DNA from: Chryseobacterium pennipullorum
GTDB lineage: Bacteria > Bacteroidota > Bacteroidia > Flavobacteriales > Weeksellaceae
Length of the DNA stretch: 64,000 nucleotides
NCBI RefSeq assembly: GCF_003384725.1
Contig: NZ_QNVV01000021.1
Coordinates: 35,568-99,567, forward strand
Reading direction: 5' to 3'
Shown in pieces: positions 45,229-53,640 of this stretch; within the stretch, counting starts at the first letter, position 1, and every line of letters begins with the position of its first letter. Below the pieces are notes generated by a model. The model saw only the letters and a program-made list of their open reading frames with translations, did no database searches and was not told where the DNA came from. Made by a program: the position numbers and the translations under genes.

Positions 45229-45879
45229 ATGAAAACGAAGCTTATTGCTCCATCCCTTTTATCTGCAGACTTCGGGAATCTGCAAAGAGATATTGAAATG
45301 CTGAACAATTCTCAGGCTGACTGGTTCCATATTGATGTAATGGACGGAAGGTTTGTACCCAACATTTCCTTTGGTTTTCCCGTAATGAAAACGGTGCAGC
45401 AGCATGCAAAGAAATTTGTAGACGTCCATTTGATGATCGTGGAGCCTGAAAAATATGTTGATGAGTTCATCAATCATGGTGCTGATCTTATTTCTATTCA
45501 TTACGAAGCCTGTACCCATCTTCACAGAACGATCCATCACATTCAGAGCAAAGGTGCGAAAGCAGGGGTTGTTTTAAACCCGTCTACTCCGGTTTTAATG
45601 CTTGAAGACATTATTGCAGATGTGGACCTTGTTTTGCTAATGAGTGTGAATCCGGGATTCGGAGGTCAGAAATTCATTGAAAATACTTACAAGAAAATTG
45701 CCGAAACCAAAGACCTGATACTCAGTAACAATTCTACAGCTCTTATCGAAGTGGATGGCGGAGTAAATCTTGATAACGCCTCCAAGCTTTTTGAAGCAGG
45801 TGCTGATGTCCTGGTAGCTGGAAACGCTGTATTTTCAGCAGAAAGTCCGGAAAGAACAATTGAGCTTTTAAAAATATAA
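45229..45879 (+). CDS. rpe: Ribulose-phosphate 3-epimerase
   Basis: A 216-residue TIM barrel that interconverts ribulose 5-phosphate and xylulose 5-phosphate in the pentose phosphate pathway. It begins KTKLIAPSLLSADFGNLQRDI. Metal and catalytic sites are seen in DWFHIDVMDGRFVPNISFG, DVHLMIVEPEKY, LLMSVNPGFGGQKFI and IEVDGGVNLDN. The length is normal. A terminator follows directly. Confidence 0.95.
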   Translation: MKTKLIAPSLLSADFGNLQRDIEMLNNSQADWFHIDVMDGRFVPNISFGFPVMKTVQQHAKKFVDVHLMIVEPEKYVDEFINHGADLISIHYEACTHLHRTIHHIQSKGAKAGVVLNPSTPVLMLEDIIADVDLVLLMSVNPGFGGQKFIENTYKKIAETKDLILSNNSTALIEVDGGVNLDNASKLFEAGADVLVAGNAVFSAESPERTIELLKI

Positions 45880-45901
45880 AAGAATCTCTTTTACCGTACA
45901 G

Positions 45902-45932
45902 AAAAGGCAGTCCGTCGGGGGCTGCCTTTTCT
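45902..45932 (+). terminator. Terminator of rpe
   Basis: AAAAGGCAG (45902-45910) pairs with CTGCCTTTT (45922-45930). Confidence 0.88.
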
Positions 45933-46094
45933 CATTGAATTCGAGTCGTCCTGGTTATTAGTGTTTCTTAAAAAAACATTCTGCATGTTTAATTTCTCTC
46001 CTGTGAACAAAACAAAGATCCAAATAAAATAGAACCCATGCATCAGTAGAAACACCTAATTTAACACTACGTATTTTTACTTATTATCCTCTAT

Positions 46095-46583
46095 TTACAC
46101 TTCCTTGTTCCAGATACATGCGCAAACGACCAGCGCAATGCTTATGATGGAGAAAACAGTTCTTATATTATTTAAAAAATTCCACCTGCGCTCAAAGTTT
46201 TCACGCATTTGCTTAATTGCTTCAACTGTTGATCCAGGGATATCAAACTGATTAAGCATATTATTCATCGGCACATTCCTGGCGACCGTAACTCCGAAAA
46301 CACCAATCAAATAAGCCAATGCTGCCAGCAAAATAAAAATAAATGCAGGCTGTCCCCGGAACACAAATGCAGATACAGGCAAAAGAATAGCAGTTCCCAT
46401 AAAACTCATAAAAAATACAGGGTTAAGGATTTCCCTGTTGATATGCTGCATTGCTTTAAGATATTCCGTATCGGATAACTTTCCAAGTCCTAGAACTACA
46501 GAGCATGAATACGCGTAAAACAGACCCCCGATCAAGGCTGTAAGAATAGTGGTGATCAATAGTAGTAAAGTTGTCATTTTCAT
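46095..46583 (-). CDS. DUF1772 (anthrone oxygenase-like) membrane protein
   Basis: A 162-residue protein with four predicted membrane segments: LLLLITTILTALIGGLFYAYS, NPVFFMSFMGTAILLPVSAF, IFILLAALAYLIGVFGVTVA and VFSIISIALVVCACIW. The NVPMNNML turn and ERRWNFLNNIRTV are characteristic of DUF1772 proteins. It lies 30 nt after the MNIO enzyme gene and is probably cotranscribed. In related MNIO operons a DoxX-type membrane protein often occupies this place, so a role in maturation, export or redox support of the modified peptide is plausible but unproven. Confidence 0.75.
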   Translation of the reverse strand: MKMTTLLLLITTILTALIGGLFYAYSCSVVLGLGKLSDTEYLKAMQHINREILNPVFFMSFMGTAILLPVSAFVFRGQPAFIFILLAALAYLIGVFGVTVARNVPMNNMLNQFDIPGSTVEAIKQMRENFERRWNFLNNIRTVFSIISIALVVCACIWNKEV

Positions 46584-46613
46584 ATATTTTGATTTGTGAT
46601 GATCAGAACCGAA

Positions 46614-47711
46614 TCAATATGGATTCCATTTTTTAATGATATTTTGGGCAGTCCGTATCATTTCGGAATCCCAGTTGCGGGTGTTGAAAAAATGAAAATT
46701 CTCTTTTTTAAATGCAGCAGCATCAGCCCCTTCAAATAAAAGCCTGGTCAGTCTTGACTGTTCTTCAGCCAGTGCGAGATCTTCCAGAGGAACATCCGGA
46801 ATTACCACGCCTTTCTTTATCCAGGAAGTAGTATTTTCTGTTAGCAAGCCCGGTGCTTCAAGCATTTTCTTAACTTTCTGAAAATCTTCTGTAAATCTTT
46901 TCTTTTCTTTTTCAGTGCTGATGGTGTGCCCCAGCCTCTCGATAATAACATATTGCAGATTTTTGCATTTCAGAAGAACAGATGGCAATACATCCAATAG
47001 ACTTTCAGGAATGGCATCATCATGGGTATCTCTCCGAATCTGTTTTTTTCCGTAGGCACTCTCCTGCCAGCTTCCCCCTGAAAGATGAATTTCTCTGACT
47101 TTATCCAACGGGTATGAATTGATGATCTCTTCCATGGGGATTTCAAAATTGCAGGACTGACAATAAATATTATGCAGATCCAGAATCAGAAACCCATTGG
47201 TATCTTCAGTCAGTTTATCGAGAAACACCCCCTGCTCTTTGACATCATCTATGCCAAATGAAAAAGCGAGATTTTCTATTCCGACAGGGATGTTCACTGC
47301 GTCCTGAAGCCTAAAGAGCCTGTCCTTTCCTATTTGGAGTGTTACAGGATGTAAGGAAACCGGTAGTGGGACGCCCTGATGAAAGTTTTCGGTATTCATA
47401 AACCCGAAGTGCTCTGTGATATGGTTATAAGTTCTGGTCTGAACTTCTTTTTTCAATGTATCCAGCCATACCTCCTGTCTCTCAGTCCATTTGGCATCAA
47501 ACAAGGAGTAATATACACCATGACCGGTAAGACGTCTGCTGTCTGAATAAAAATCCAGCAGATCATTGAGCCAATCCGGTTCTTCTGCGTGGAAAAAGGT
47601 ATCAAATGACCATTCCAATACGTCCACCAAATTGCTTTGTAATAAGGGCAGGATAGCAGAAACAAACTCTGCTTCCGCCATCATTGATAATCCTAACAGT
47701 GGCTTTTTCAT
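46614..47711 (-). CDS. MNIO (DUF692) RiPP-modifying enzyme, ChrH-like
   Basis: A 365-residue enzyme of the multinuclear non-heme iron oxidative family (known members: MbnB, TglH, ChrH). The start at 47711 is 1 nt after the precursor stop. Iron-site motifs in order: GHGVYYSL (His64), TEHFGF (His101), PVGIENLAF (Glu146), LDLHNIY (Asp178, His180, Asn181), EIHLSGGS (His209), DTHDD (Asp228, His230) and IIERLGH (Glu258). The core ends near residue 288; about 77 more residues (SWIKKGVV to KKWNPY) form an extension that may replace a separate partner protein such as ChrI. It probably oxidises the Cys residues of the upstream peptide. The exact reaction is inferred. Confidence 0.85.
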   Translation of the reverse strand: MKKPLLGLSMMAEAEFVSAILPLLQSNLVDVLEWSFDTFFHAEEPDWLNDLLDFYSDSRRLTGHGVYYSLFDAKWTERQEVWLDTLKKEVQTRTYNHITEHFGFMNTENFHQGVPLPVSLHPVTLQIGKDRLFRLQDAVNIPVGIENLAFSFGIDDVKEQGVFLDKLTEDTNGFLILDLHNIYCQSCNFEIPMEEIINSYPLDKVREIHLSGGSWQESAYGKKQIRRDTHDDAIPESLLDVLPSVLLKCKNLQYVIIERLGHTISTEKEKKRFTEDFQKVKKMLEAPGLLTENTTSWIKKGVVIPDVPLEDLALAEEQSRLTRLLFEGADAAAFKKENFHFFNTRNWDSEMIRTAQNIIKKWNPY

Positions 47712-47712
47712 C

Positions 47713-47934
47713 TTATCCCATACCACAGGCGGGGCAGCTATAATTGCCACGCACCAGCGTATCTTTTTTTACGATAACTCTAGGGGTATCGGGTTTTGGC
47801 TTCTTGGTGGTATCCACTGCCGCAGCCTTTCTGACTTTCTTTACAGGCTTTTTTGTTTTACCAGCAGGTTTTGTGGTCTGTGCAGACACTCCTACTGCTA
47901 ATAAACTAGCCATTACTATTGCTGGAATTTTCAT
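47713..47934 (-). CDS. Putative MNIO precursor peptide with C-terminal CPACGMG
   Basis: A 73-residue peptide. I prefer the ATG at 47934, which begins a Sec signal (KIPAIVMASLLAVGVSAQ); an in-frame ATG at 47967 would add 11 residues before it. A Lys/Pro/Thr-rich linker (TTKPAGKTKKPVKKVRK) follows, then VRGNYSCPACGMG at the very end. The only Cys residues, 67 and 70, lie in this tail, which resembles the substrate of the Chryseobacterium enzyme ChrH as I recall it. Stop-to-start spacing of 1 nt to the MNIO gene supports an enzyme-substrate pair. The signal peptide implies an exported product. Confidence 0.8.
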   Translation of the reverse strand: MKIPAIVMASLLAVGVSAQTTKPAGKTKKPVKKVRKAAAVDTTKKPKPDTPRVIVKKDTLVRGNYSCPACGMG

Positions 47935-48142
47935 AATTTTCTTTTTAACAGAATTTGCAATAAGCATTCCATTTAATTACATCCTAAAAATACAACATTT
48001 TCCCTTTCAAGTTTTTATCAATGTATTTTACCTAAAATCTCAGTTCGTTCTATAGTGCTGATATAAAAAAATTAACCCGAAAGAGTTACAGTATGTCTTC
48101 ATAACCGGTATTCTTTATTATATTTAACCACAAAATAAAAGA

Positions 48143-49990
48143 ATGAAAAACAGGATTATAAAAACTATTCTCCTTGGATTAACCTTATCAACCTCCAGCA
48201 TCCATGCACAGGTTCAGGCGGCTGACCACAGCGAAAAAATGGAATGGTTTAAAAATGCAAAACTTGGTATTTTTATTCACTGGGGAATTTACTCTGTCAA
48301 TGGCATCTCAGAATCCTGGTCATTCTTCAACAATTATATCAACCACGAAAATTACATGAAGCAGCTGGTTGGTTTTTCAGCATCAAAATATCACCCTGAA
48401 CAATGGGCAGATCTTATTAAAGAATCGGGAGCCAAATATGCGGTCATCACCACCAAACATCATGACGGTGTTTCATTATGGAATTCGAAAGCTGAAAAAG
48501 CAACTACCATCCCCTATCATTCTCTGGCAAAAAAAGATGTGATAAGCCCATTTGTATCTGCTTTAAAAAAGTCAGGACTAAAAACCGGACTTTACTTCTC
48601 ACTACCAGATTGGACACACCCCTATTATGACATCAATACCCGGACAAAAAAACGCTACGAAATAAAAGCTGAACCACAACGCTGGCAGGATTTTATCCGC
48701 TATTATCAGAGCCAGCTCACTGAATTGTCTACTCAATACACTCCTGATCTTCTATGGTTCGATGGGGATTGGGAACATACTTCTGAAGAATGGAATGCTT
48801 CTCAGACCTTAAACCTGCTGAAAAAGCATAACCCCAGCATTATCATTAATTCCAGACTCAACAATCATGGAGATTATGACACGCCTGAACAGGGTATCCC
48901 GGTAATCCCACCTGCAAATCCCTATTGGGAGCTTTGCTACACTATGAACGATTCCTGGGGATATCAGCCTTATGACAAAAACTACAAAACACCCAACATG
49001 ATTGTAAGAACGCTGGCTGACGTCATCAGTATGGGAGGAAATCTTTTGCTTGATATCGGGCCCCGGTCGGACGGCACCATTCCGGAAGAGCAAATTGAAA
49101 TATTGAAAAATCTTGGACGCTGGACTTCCAAAAACAAAAATGCCATCTATGAAACAACCCGTGGAGCTCCTTTTGAGAACTATAAAGGAAAGTCCTCTTT
49201 ATCAAGCTCAAAAAAATCTTTATTTCTTTATCTGGAGGAAGCTAAAAACTTTACGAAGATCTATAGCCTGGCCACCCCTCCTGTTTCTGTCAAAATTATA
49301 GGAGATCCTTCAGCTGTGATTACTACGAACTACAATACTGAAAAAACACTGACACTTAATTTTTCCAAAGTAAAATTTGACCAGGATGTTACTGTGGCAG
49401 AACTCTCTTTTGACACCCCGCCTGCATTTCTTAGTGATTTAAAAAAGGAAAAGCCTTTACTGGCTGAAATTCTTCAAAATAAAAATACCCCGTTAGGAGC
49501 TTATGACCTCGCCAATACATTACATGATGGGATCAATCTTTTGCAAATCCATGGAATGACCGATGACGGCCTGGATATGAAAATCGGAAAAACACCTTCA
49601 GCCAATACTGAAACCCTCCAGTGGATCAGTAAACATGCTGAAGCTTTTTTTGAAACACAGAAAGGATTACCAGCCGGACATTACTCAGGAATGAGCGCTT
49701 TATCAAAAGACAGGCAGACCGTATACCTTTTTGTGGAAGGAAGACCTACAGGTCCTATTGCGCTGAAAGGAATAAAAAATGAAATTGCCAGAATAAGAGT
49801 TGTAGGCGAGGGTACGATACTTCCCCACAGAATTTATAATAAGCTTTACTGGAGCGAACGCCCGGGAATTGTATACATTGATATTCCGGAGGAAAAGCTT
49901 GATAAGCAGATGACCGTTATTGCCGTTTTACTGAACAAGCCTCTTGAACTCTACCGGGAAAATGTAGGAGCTGTTGAAAACAATCTGTAG
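48143..49990 (+). CDS. Exported alpha-L-fucosidase (GH29)
   Basis: A 615-residue glycosidase with a signal peptide ending near STSSIHAQ. Catalytic barrel, about residues 30-330: KNAKLGIFIHWGIYSV, YAVITTKHHDGVSLWNS, GLYFSLPDW, and DLLWFDGDWEH, where the Asp of WFDG is the GH29 nucleophile. Downstream are LADVISMGGNLLLDIGPRSDG and a beta-sandwich tail. It removes alpha-linked L-fucose from glycans. It is a single gene, divergent from the MNIO operon, and not in a visible polysaccharide locus. Confidence 0.92.
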   Translation: MKNRIIKTILLGLTLSTSSIHAQVQAADHSEKMEWFKNAKLGIFIHWGIYSVNGISESWSFFNNYINHENYMKQLVGFSASKYHPEQWADLIKESGAKYAVITTKHHDGVSLWNSKAEKATTIPYHSLAKKDVISPFVSALKKSGLKTGLYFSLPDWTHPYYDINTRTKKRYEIKAEPQRWQDFIRYYQSQLTELSTQYTPDLLWFDGDWEHTSEEWNASQTLNLLKKHNPSIIINSRLNNHGDYDTPEQGIPVIPPANPYWELCYTMNDSWGYQPYDKNYKTPNMIVRTLADVISMGGNLLLDIGPRSDGTIPEEQIEILKNLGRWTSKNKNAIYETTRGAPFENYKGKSSLSSSKKSLFLYLEEAKNFTKIYSLATPPVSVKIIGDPSAVITTNYNTEKTLTLNFSKVKFDQDVTVAELSFDTPPAFLSDLKKEKPLLAEILQNKNTPLGAYDLANTLHDGINLLQIHGMTDDGLDMKIGKTPSANTETLQWISKHAEAFFETQKGLPAGHYSGMSALSKDRQTVYLFVEGRPTGPIALKGIKNEIARIRVVGEGTILPHRIYNKLYWSERPGIVYIDIPEEKLDKQMTVIAVLLNKPLELYRENVGAVENNL

Positions 49991-50006
49991 CACCAGTACC
50001 AGGCCT

Positions 50007-50046
50007 AAAAAAACAAAATCCGAAGAAAATTCTCCGGATTTTTTTA
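50007..50046. terminator. Bidirectional terminator between fucosidase and ndk
   Basis: AAAATCCG (50015-50022) pairs with CGGATTTT (50035-50042), extended by AGA/TCT after one mismatch; T run on one side and A run on the other. Confidence 0.8.
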
Positions 50047-50065
50047 TGGTATGAGGTCGTCTTTT

Positions 50066-50482
50066 TTAGAAAATCTCTCTTCCTGAAAAATGGAACTGAG
50101 CCTCGATCAAAGCATTCTCGTCAGAGTCTGAACCGTGAACTGCATTTTCTCCAATACTTCTTGCAAACATTTTTCTGATCGTACCTTCTGCCGCTTCAGC
50201 AGGGTTAGTAGCTCCGATTAATGTTCTGAAGTCTTCAACTGCATTATCCTTTTCCAGAACAGCTGCTACGATAGGTCCTGAACTCATGAATTCTACAAGC
50301 TCACCATAAAATGGTCTTTCAGCATGTACTTCATAGAATTTTTTAGCATCAGCTACTGTAAGCTGAGTTAATTTTAAAGCTTTGATTTTAAAACCTCCTT
50401 CAGCAATCTTACCTAATATAGCACCGATATGTCCGTCAGCAACTGCATCAGGCTTAATCATAGTGAATGTAATGTTAGACAT
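50066..50482 (-). CDS. ndk: Nucleoside diphosphate kinase
   Basis: A 138-residue enzyme that transfers the gamma-phosphate from ATP to nucleoside diphosphates through a phosphohistidine. It starts SNITFTMIKPDAVADGHIGAI and has the active-site His in NAVHGSDSDENALIEAQFHF. Other conserved segments are RPFYGELVEFMSSGPIVA and RTLIGATNPAEAAEGTIR. Length and motifs are standard. A -7 box (TAATTTTG, minus strand, 50506-50513) lies 24 nt upstream. Confidence 0.96.
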   Translation of the reverse strand: MSNITFTMIKPDAVADGHIGAILGKIAEGGFKIKALKLTQLTVADAKKFYEVHAERPFYGELVEFMSSGPIVAAVLEKDNAVEDFRTLIGATNPAEAAEGTIRKMFARSIGENAVHGSDSDENALIEAQFHFSGREIF

Positions 50483-50505
50483 AAATGTATATTTTTTTAA
50501 TGGTG

Positions 50506-50513
50506 CAAAATTA
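50506..50513 (-). promoter_or_regulatory. Promoter -7 box of ndk
   Basis: TAATTTTG on the minus strand, 24 nt before the ndk ATG; it fits TAnnTTTG. Confidence 0.5.
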
Positions 50514-50591
50514 CAAAAAATATCTTTGATTTTTATTTTAATTTTTTTTTAACATAAAAATAACTTTTATTAAGAAATCTTACGCCATTCT

Positions 50592-50608
50592 TTGGCACAG
50601 TAATTGTT
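50592..50608 (+). promoter_or_regulatory. Sigma-54-like promoter of candidate small RNA
   Basis: TTGGCACAGTAATTGTT matches TTGGCAC-N5-TTGC except for T in place of the final C, with correct spacing from GG to G. A terminator stands 54 nt further on. Confidence 0.55.
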
Positions 50609-50617
50609 TGTTCTATT

Positions 50618-50684
50618 GCGATTCTCATGTTTAATTTGAGTTTTCATGGTTATTAGTTTTTACCCAGCTTCGGCTGGGTTTTTT
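50618..50684 (+). ncRNA. Candidate small RNA of about 65 nt
   Basis: A transcript from the -24/-12 element would begin near 50618 and end in a UUCG-loop terminator at 50684. It contains only a nine-codon frame (MFNLSFHGY, 50627-50656), which could be a leader peptide or chance. No gene follows on this strand for over 9 kb of listed features, so an RNA product is likelier than an mRNA leader. Not matched to a known RNA family. Confidence 0.4.
50662..50684 (+). terminator. UUCG tetraloop terminator
   Basis: ACCCAGC (50662-50668), TTCG loop, GCTGGGT (50673-50679), then TTTTT. Confidence 0.88.
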
Positions 50685-51065
50685 ATTGACAAAAAATCAA
50701 TTGTTTTTTTATCAATTTCATAAAATTAAAATGGCTTAAAAACCATATTAATATTCAATTTCCAGTATTTCAATTAATAAAATAATCACCCTTTTTTAAA
50801 AATGTTTTTATCATGAAAAAACCGGATTATGACAAAAGTGGACTTATTGGTAAAAAAACCAAAAGCAAAACGTAGAGTTATTTTCCATACTCACTTTTTT
50901 TAAGAAAAAAATCAGAGCGTTTTCTCCCCCACCCAATGGAGAGTACCAATACAATAGTGTAATAAAAGAACTAATGAACCTGTCAGATTCTTTGTCGTCT
51001 ATAACTGATTTATCGACGGATCTATTTGAAACAAATCTGAAATATTACCGGTAGATACTGGGGTA
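50685..51065. other. Gap between candidate sRNA and rsgA
   Basis: No credible gene. A 24-codon basic frame (50828-50902; MTKVDLLVKKPKAKRRVIF) lacks a promoter box and family resemblance. The rest is AT-rich spacer downstream of rsgA. Confidence 0.5.
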
Positions 51066-51992
51066 TTATTTTTGAGAAGCTTCCTCTGCTTCATCCATAA
51101 GTTTGATATACGTAGAATAACGGGAATGCTGAATTTCCCCTGTTTCCAGGGAGTCAAGGACCGCGCATTTCGGCTCATTGATATGAAGACAGTTGTGAAA
51201 TTTACATTCTTCCCTTTTTTTGAAGATCTCGGGAAAGTAATGCTGTACTTCTTCTTTTTCGATATCGATCATGGCAAATTCCCGGACACCAGGGGTATCG
51301 ATCACATTACCGCCAAAATCCCAAAAATGCATCTGTGCAAAAGTAGTGGTATGTTTTCCTTTGAGATGGGTGTCAGAAATTTCTGAAGTCTTTAAATTAA
51401 GCCCCGGTTGTAAGGCATTGACAAGTGTAGATTTCCCACATCCTGAATGGCCGAAGAACACAGACGTCCTGTCTTTAAGAAGATCCTGCAACTGATCCAG
51501 GTTCAGTCCTGAATATGAGGAAATTTCCAAAGTATCATAGCCTATTTCCTGATACAGGGATTCTACATCTTTAACAATTTCAATTTCTTCTTCGTGCAAA
51601 ACATCAATCTTGTTAAAAAGAATAAGTGGAGTAATATTGTAGGCTTCACAACATGCCAGAAACCTGTCCAGGAATCCTAGTGAAGTTTCGGGGTGTTTCA
51701 ATGTGAAGATAAAGCAGGCAAGATCAATATTGGAAGCGATAATATGGGCTTCCTTTGAAAGGTTGACGGATTTCCTGATCAGGTAATTGGTGCGGGGTTC
51801 TATTTTGGTGATCCACGCAATATCATCCTGTTCCAGCTGAAATTCAACATAATCTCCTACAGCGAGCGGATTAGTAAGCCTCGTTTTGATTAATTTGAAT
51901 TTACCTCTGATTCTGGCTTCGAAAATTGTATTGGTTTCCGTTTCCAAAACCTGGTACCAGCTGCCTGTAGATTTAATGATTTTTCCTTTCAT
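51066..51992 (-). CDS. rsgA: Ribosome biogenesis GTPase RsgA
   Basis: A 308-residue circularly permuted GTPase that matures the 30S subunit. I start at 51992 (KGKIIKSTGSWYQVLE), the typical N-terminal OB-fold opening; an ATG at 52019 adds nine residues. G motifs appear in permuted order: LFNKIDVLHEEE (G4), FFGHSGCGKSTLVNAL (G1), and DTPGVREF (G3). The C-terminal zinc-binding cluster is CKFHNCLHINEPKCAV. Full length and complete. Confidence 0.93.
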   Translation of the reverse strand: MKGKIIKSTGSWYQVLETETNTIFEARIRGKFKLIKTRLTNPLAVGDYVEFQLEQDDIAWITKIEPRTNYLIRKSVNLSKEAHIIASNIDLACFIFTLKHPETSLGFLDRFLACCEAYNITPLILFNKIDVLHEEEIEIVKDVESLYQEIGYDTLEISSYSGLNLDQLQDLLKDRTSVFFGHSGCGKSTLVNALQPGLNLKTSEISDTHLKGKHTTTFAQMHFWDFGGNVIDTPGVREFAMIDIEKEEVQHYFPEIFKKREECKFHNCLHINEPKCAVLDSLETGEIQHSRYSTYIKLMDEAEEASQK

Positions 51993-52018
51993 AGATAATG
52001 CTGATGCAAATATAAGCA

Positions 52019-52093
52019 ATTAGGGCTTAGGGTTTAGAAAATAGGATCAAACAAATAGGTAATTCTCCCGTTTTTCAACACCTAAGCCCCAAT
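52019..52093. repeat. Imperfect palindrome in rsgA-DAHP spacer
   Basis: ATTAGGGCTTAGG (52019-52031) pairs with CCTAAGCCCCAAT (52081-52093) with one mismatch, separated by 49 nt. Confidence 0.65.
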
Positions 52094-52164
52094 TTTTTAT
52101 TCACCGTGTTTAATTCCAGAGGCTGAGCAAAGCTTATGAATTTTTACCACGTGACCTGAAGATT

Positions 52165-53247
52165 TTAGTCTCTGTCGATCATAATATTATTCTGTACTTC
52201 AATAGATTCTTCGTGGATCGCCTTGAATACTTTCTCAATAAACTCATTAGACATTCCTGTTTCTTTTGCTTTTTGATTGGCGTATTCTGTGATTACCTTC
52301 CAACGTTCAGGCTGGAAAATGGCAATATCATTCTCTTTTTTAAGTTTTCCGATTTTCTCGGAAATTTTCATTCTTTGAGAAAGAAGTTCGATCAGCTGAA
52401 AGTCAAGATCAGAAATTAAAGTCCTGTGTCTTCCCATCTCTCCTTCAAAACCTGCAAGATTTGAATTTCTTACCTTAAGGTTTCCGATTAATTCTGCAAG
52501 AACTTCCGGAGTAATCTGCTGAGCGGCATCACTCCATGCTTCGTCAGGGTTAGAGTGGGTCTCGATAATCGCCCCCTGGTATCCAACGTTTAGAGCTTCC
52601 TGGGTAATATCTGCCAATCCTGTTCTGTTTCCACAGATGTGCGAAGGGTCAATCAGCATGGGAATATCCGGAAACTGGCTCTTGAAATCCAGAGCGATTT
52701 GCCAGTTCGGGTTGTTTCTGTATTTTGTTTTCTGGTAGGTTGAAAACCCTCTGTGGATCACCCCCAAATTTTTAATATCCTGTCCTAAAAGTCTTTCCAG
52801 AGCTCCTATCCATAAAGCAAGATCCGGATTTACAGGATTTTTTACGAATACGGGTTTGTCTGTTCCTCTCAGAGCCATAGCAATCTCCTGTACAGTGAAA
52901 GGATTCACAGTAGAACGGGCTCCGATCCACAGGACATCTACATCAGCTTCCAAAGCAGCAAACACGTGGTGCGCATTGGCAACCTCAGTGGCGGTTTTGA
53001 ACCCATATTCTTCTTTTACTTTTTTCAGCCAGTTGAGTCCGATCACACCTACCCCTTCAAAACCGTTCGGCTTCGTACGCGGTTTCCAGATTCCTGCGCG
53101 GAATACCGATACCTGAGCATTGGATTCTTTGATTCTTCTTGCCGTTTCAAGCATCTGAGCTTCACTTTCCGCACTGCATGGTCCTGCGATCATTAAAGGC
53201 TGTGTAAGCTCATTGATCCACTCGTTTTTTAAATCTTTTAAATTCAT
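52165..53247 (-). CDS. Bifunctional DAHP synthase / chorismate mutase
   Basis: A 360-residue fusion. The N-terminal domain (about 1-260) is a KDSA-like type I-beta DAHP synthase: LMIAGPCSAES, VFRAGIWKPRTKPNGFEG, IGARSTVNPFTVQEIA, PVFVKNPVNPD and IDPSHICGNR. The C-terminal domain (about 268-350) is an AroQ-type chorismate mutase: LISDLDFQLIELLSQRMKISEKIGKLK. Together they catalyse the first step of the shikimate pathway and the branch to phenylalanine and tyrosine. The mutase tail probably senses prephenate. Confidence 0.92.
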   Translation of the reverse strand: MNLKDLKNEWINELTQPLMIAGPCSAESEAQMLETARRIKESNAQVSVFRAGIWKPRTKPNGFEGVGVIGLNWLKKVKEEYGFKTATEVANAHHVFAALEADVDVLWIGARSTVNPFTVQEIAMALRGTDKPVFVKNPVNPDLALWIGALERLLGQDIKNLGVIHRGFSTYQKTKYRNNPNWQIALDFKSQFPDIPMLIDPSHICGNRTGLADITQEALNVGYQGAIIETHSNPDEAWSDAAQQITPEVLAELIGNLKVRNSNLAGFEGEMGRHRTLISDLDFQLIELLSQRMKISEKIGKLKKENDIAIFQPERWKVITEYANQKAKETGMSNEFIEKVFKAIHEESIEVQNNIMIDRD

Positions 53248-53640
53248 TATTCTAAATTTTGTTGTTTTTTTATTTTTAAAGTTGACAGCAATAGCCCTTT
53301 GATTATAAAATTTACTTTATAATTCTTTTCAAAAAATGCCGTTCAAAGTTTTTTAAAGGAATCAGGAAAATAATAGGGCTCTACTTTTCCTGTATTTTTT
53401 GGAAAGAAATTCAGTTAGCAATACCAATAAAATCGGTAATAGGTTCTGAAATTTCTATAATAAGAAGCAGAAAAGCTAAAATAACCGCTAAAATAATTAG
53501 CGGGTGCAAAAAAAGACAGGTATGAATTAAATAATTTTTCCATTTTTCTACTGGAAATGTCTTGTTTCAGCGTTTCTGTTGATGATTTGCTTTTGTTGAA
53601 AAAGTAATTTTCACAAAAATATTTGACAAATATATAAAAA
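53248..53640. other. Gap upstream of DAHP synthase gene
   Basis: No firm gene. On the minus strand a frame ending at 53411 encodes a hydrophobic stretch (LIILAVILAFLLLIIEISEP), but no ATG opens it; only a TTG at about 53507. A small membrane protein remains possible but unsupported. Confidence 0.4.

Noticed and set aside
47935..47967. Longer start of the MNIO precursor
   Set aside because: The ATG at 47934 begins a textbook signal peptide; the extra 11 residues (MLIANSVKKKI) would bury it.
53411..53560. Possible small membrane protein on the minus strand
   Set aside because: Hydrophobic but lacks an ATG; only a TTG or an unmarked start is available.
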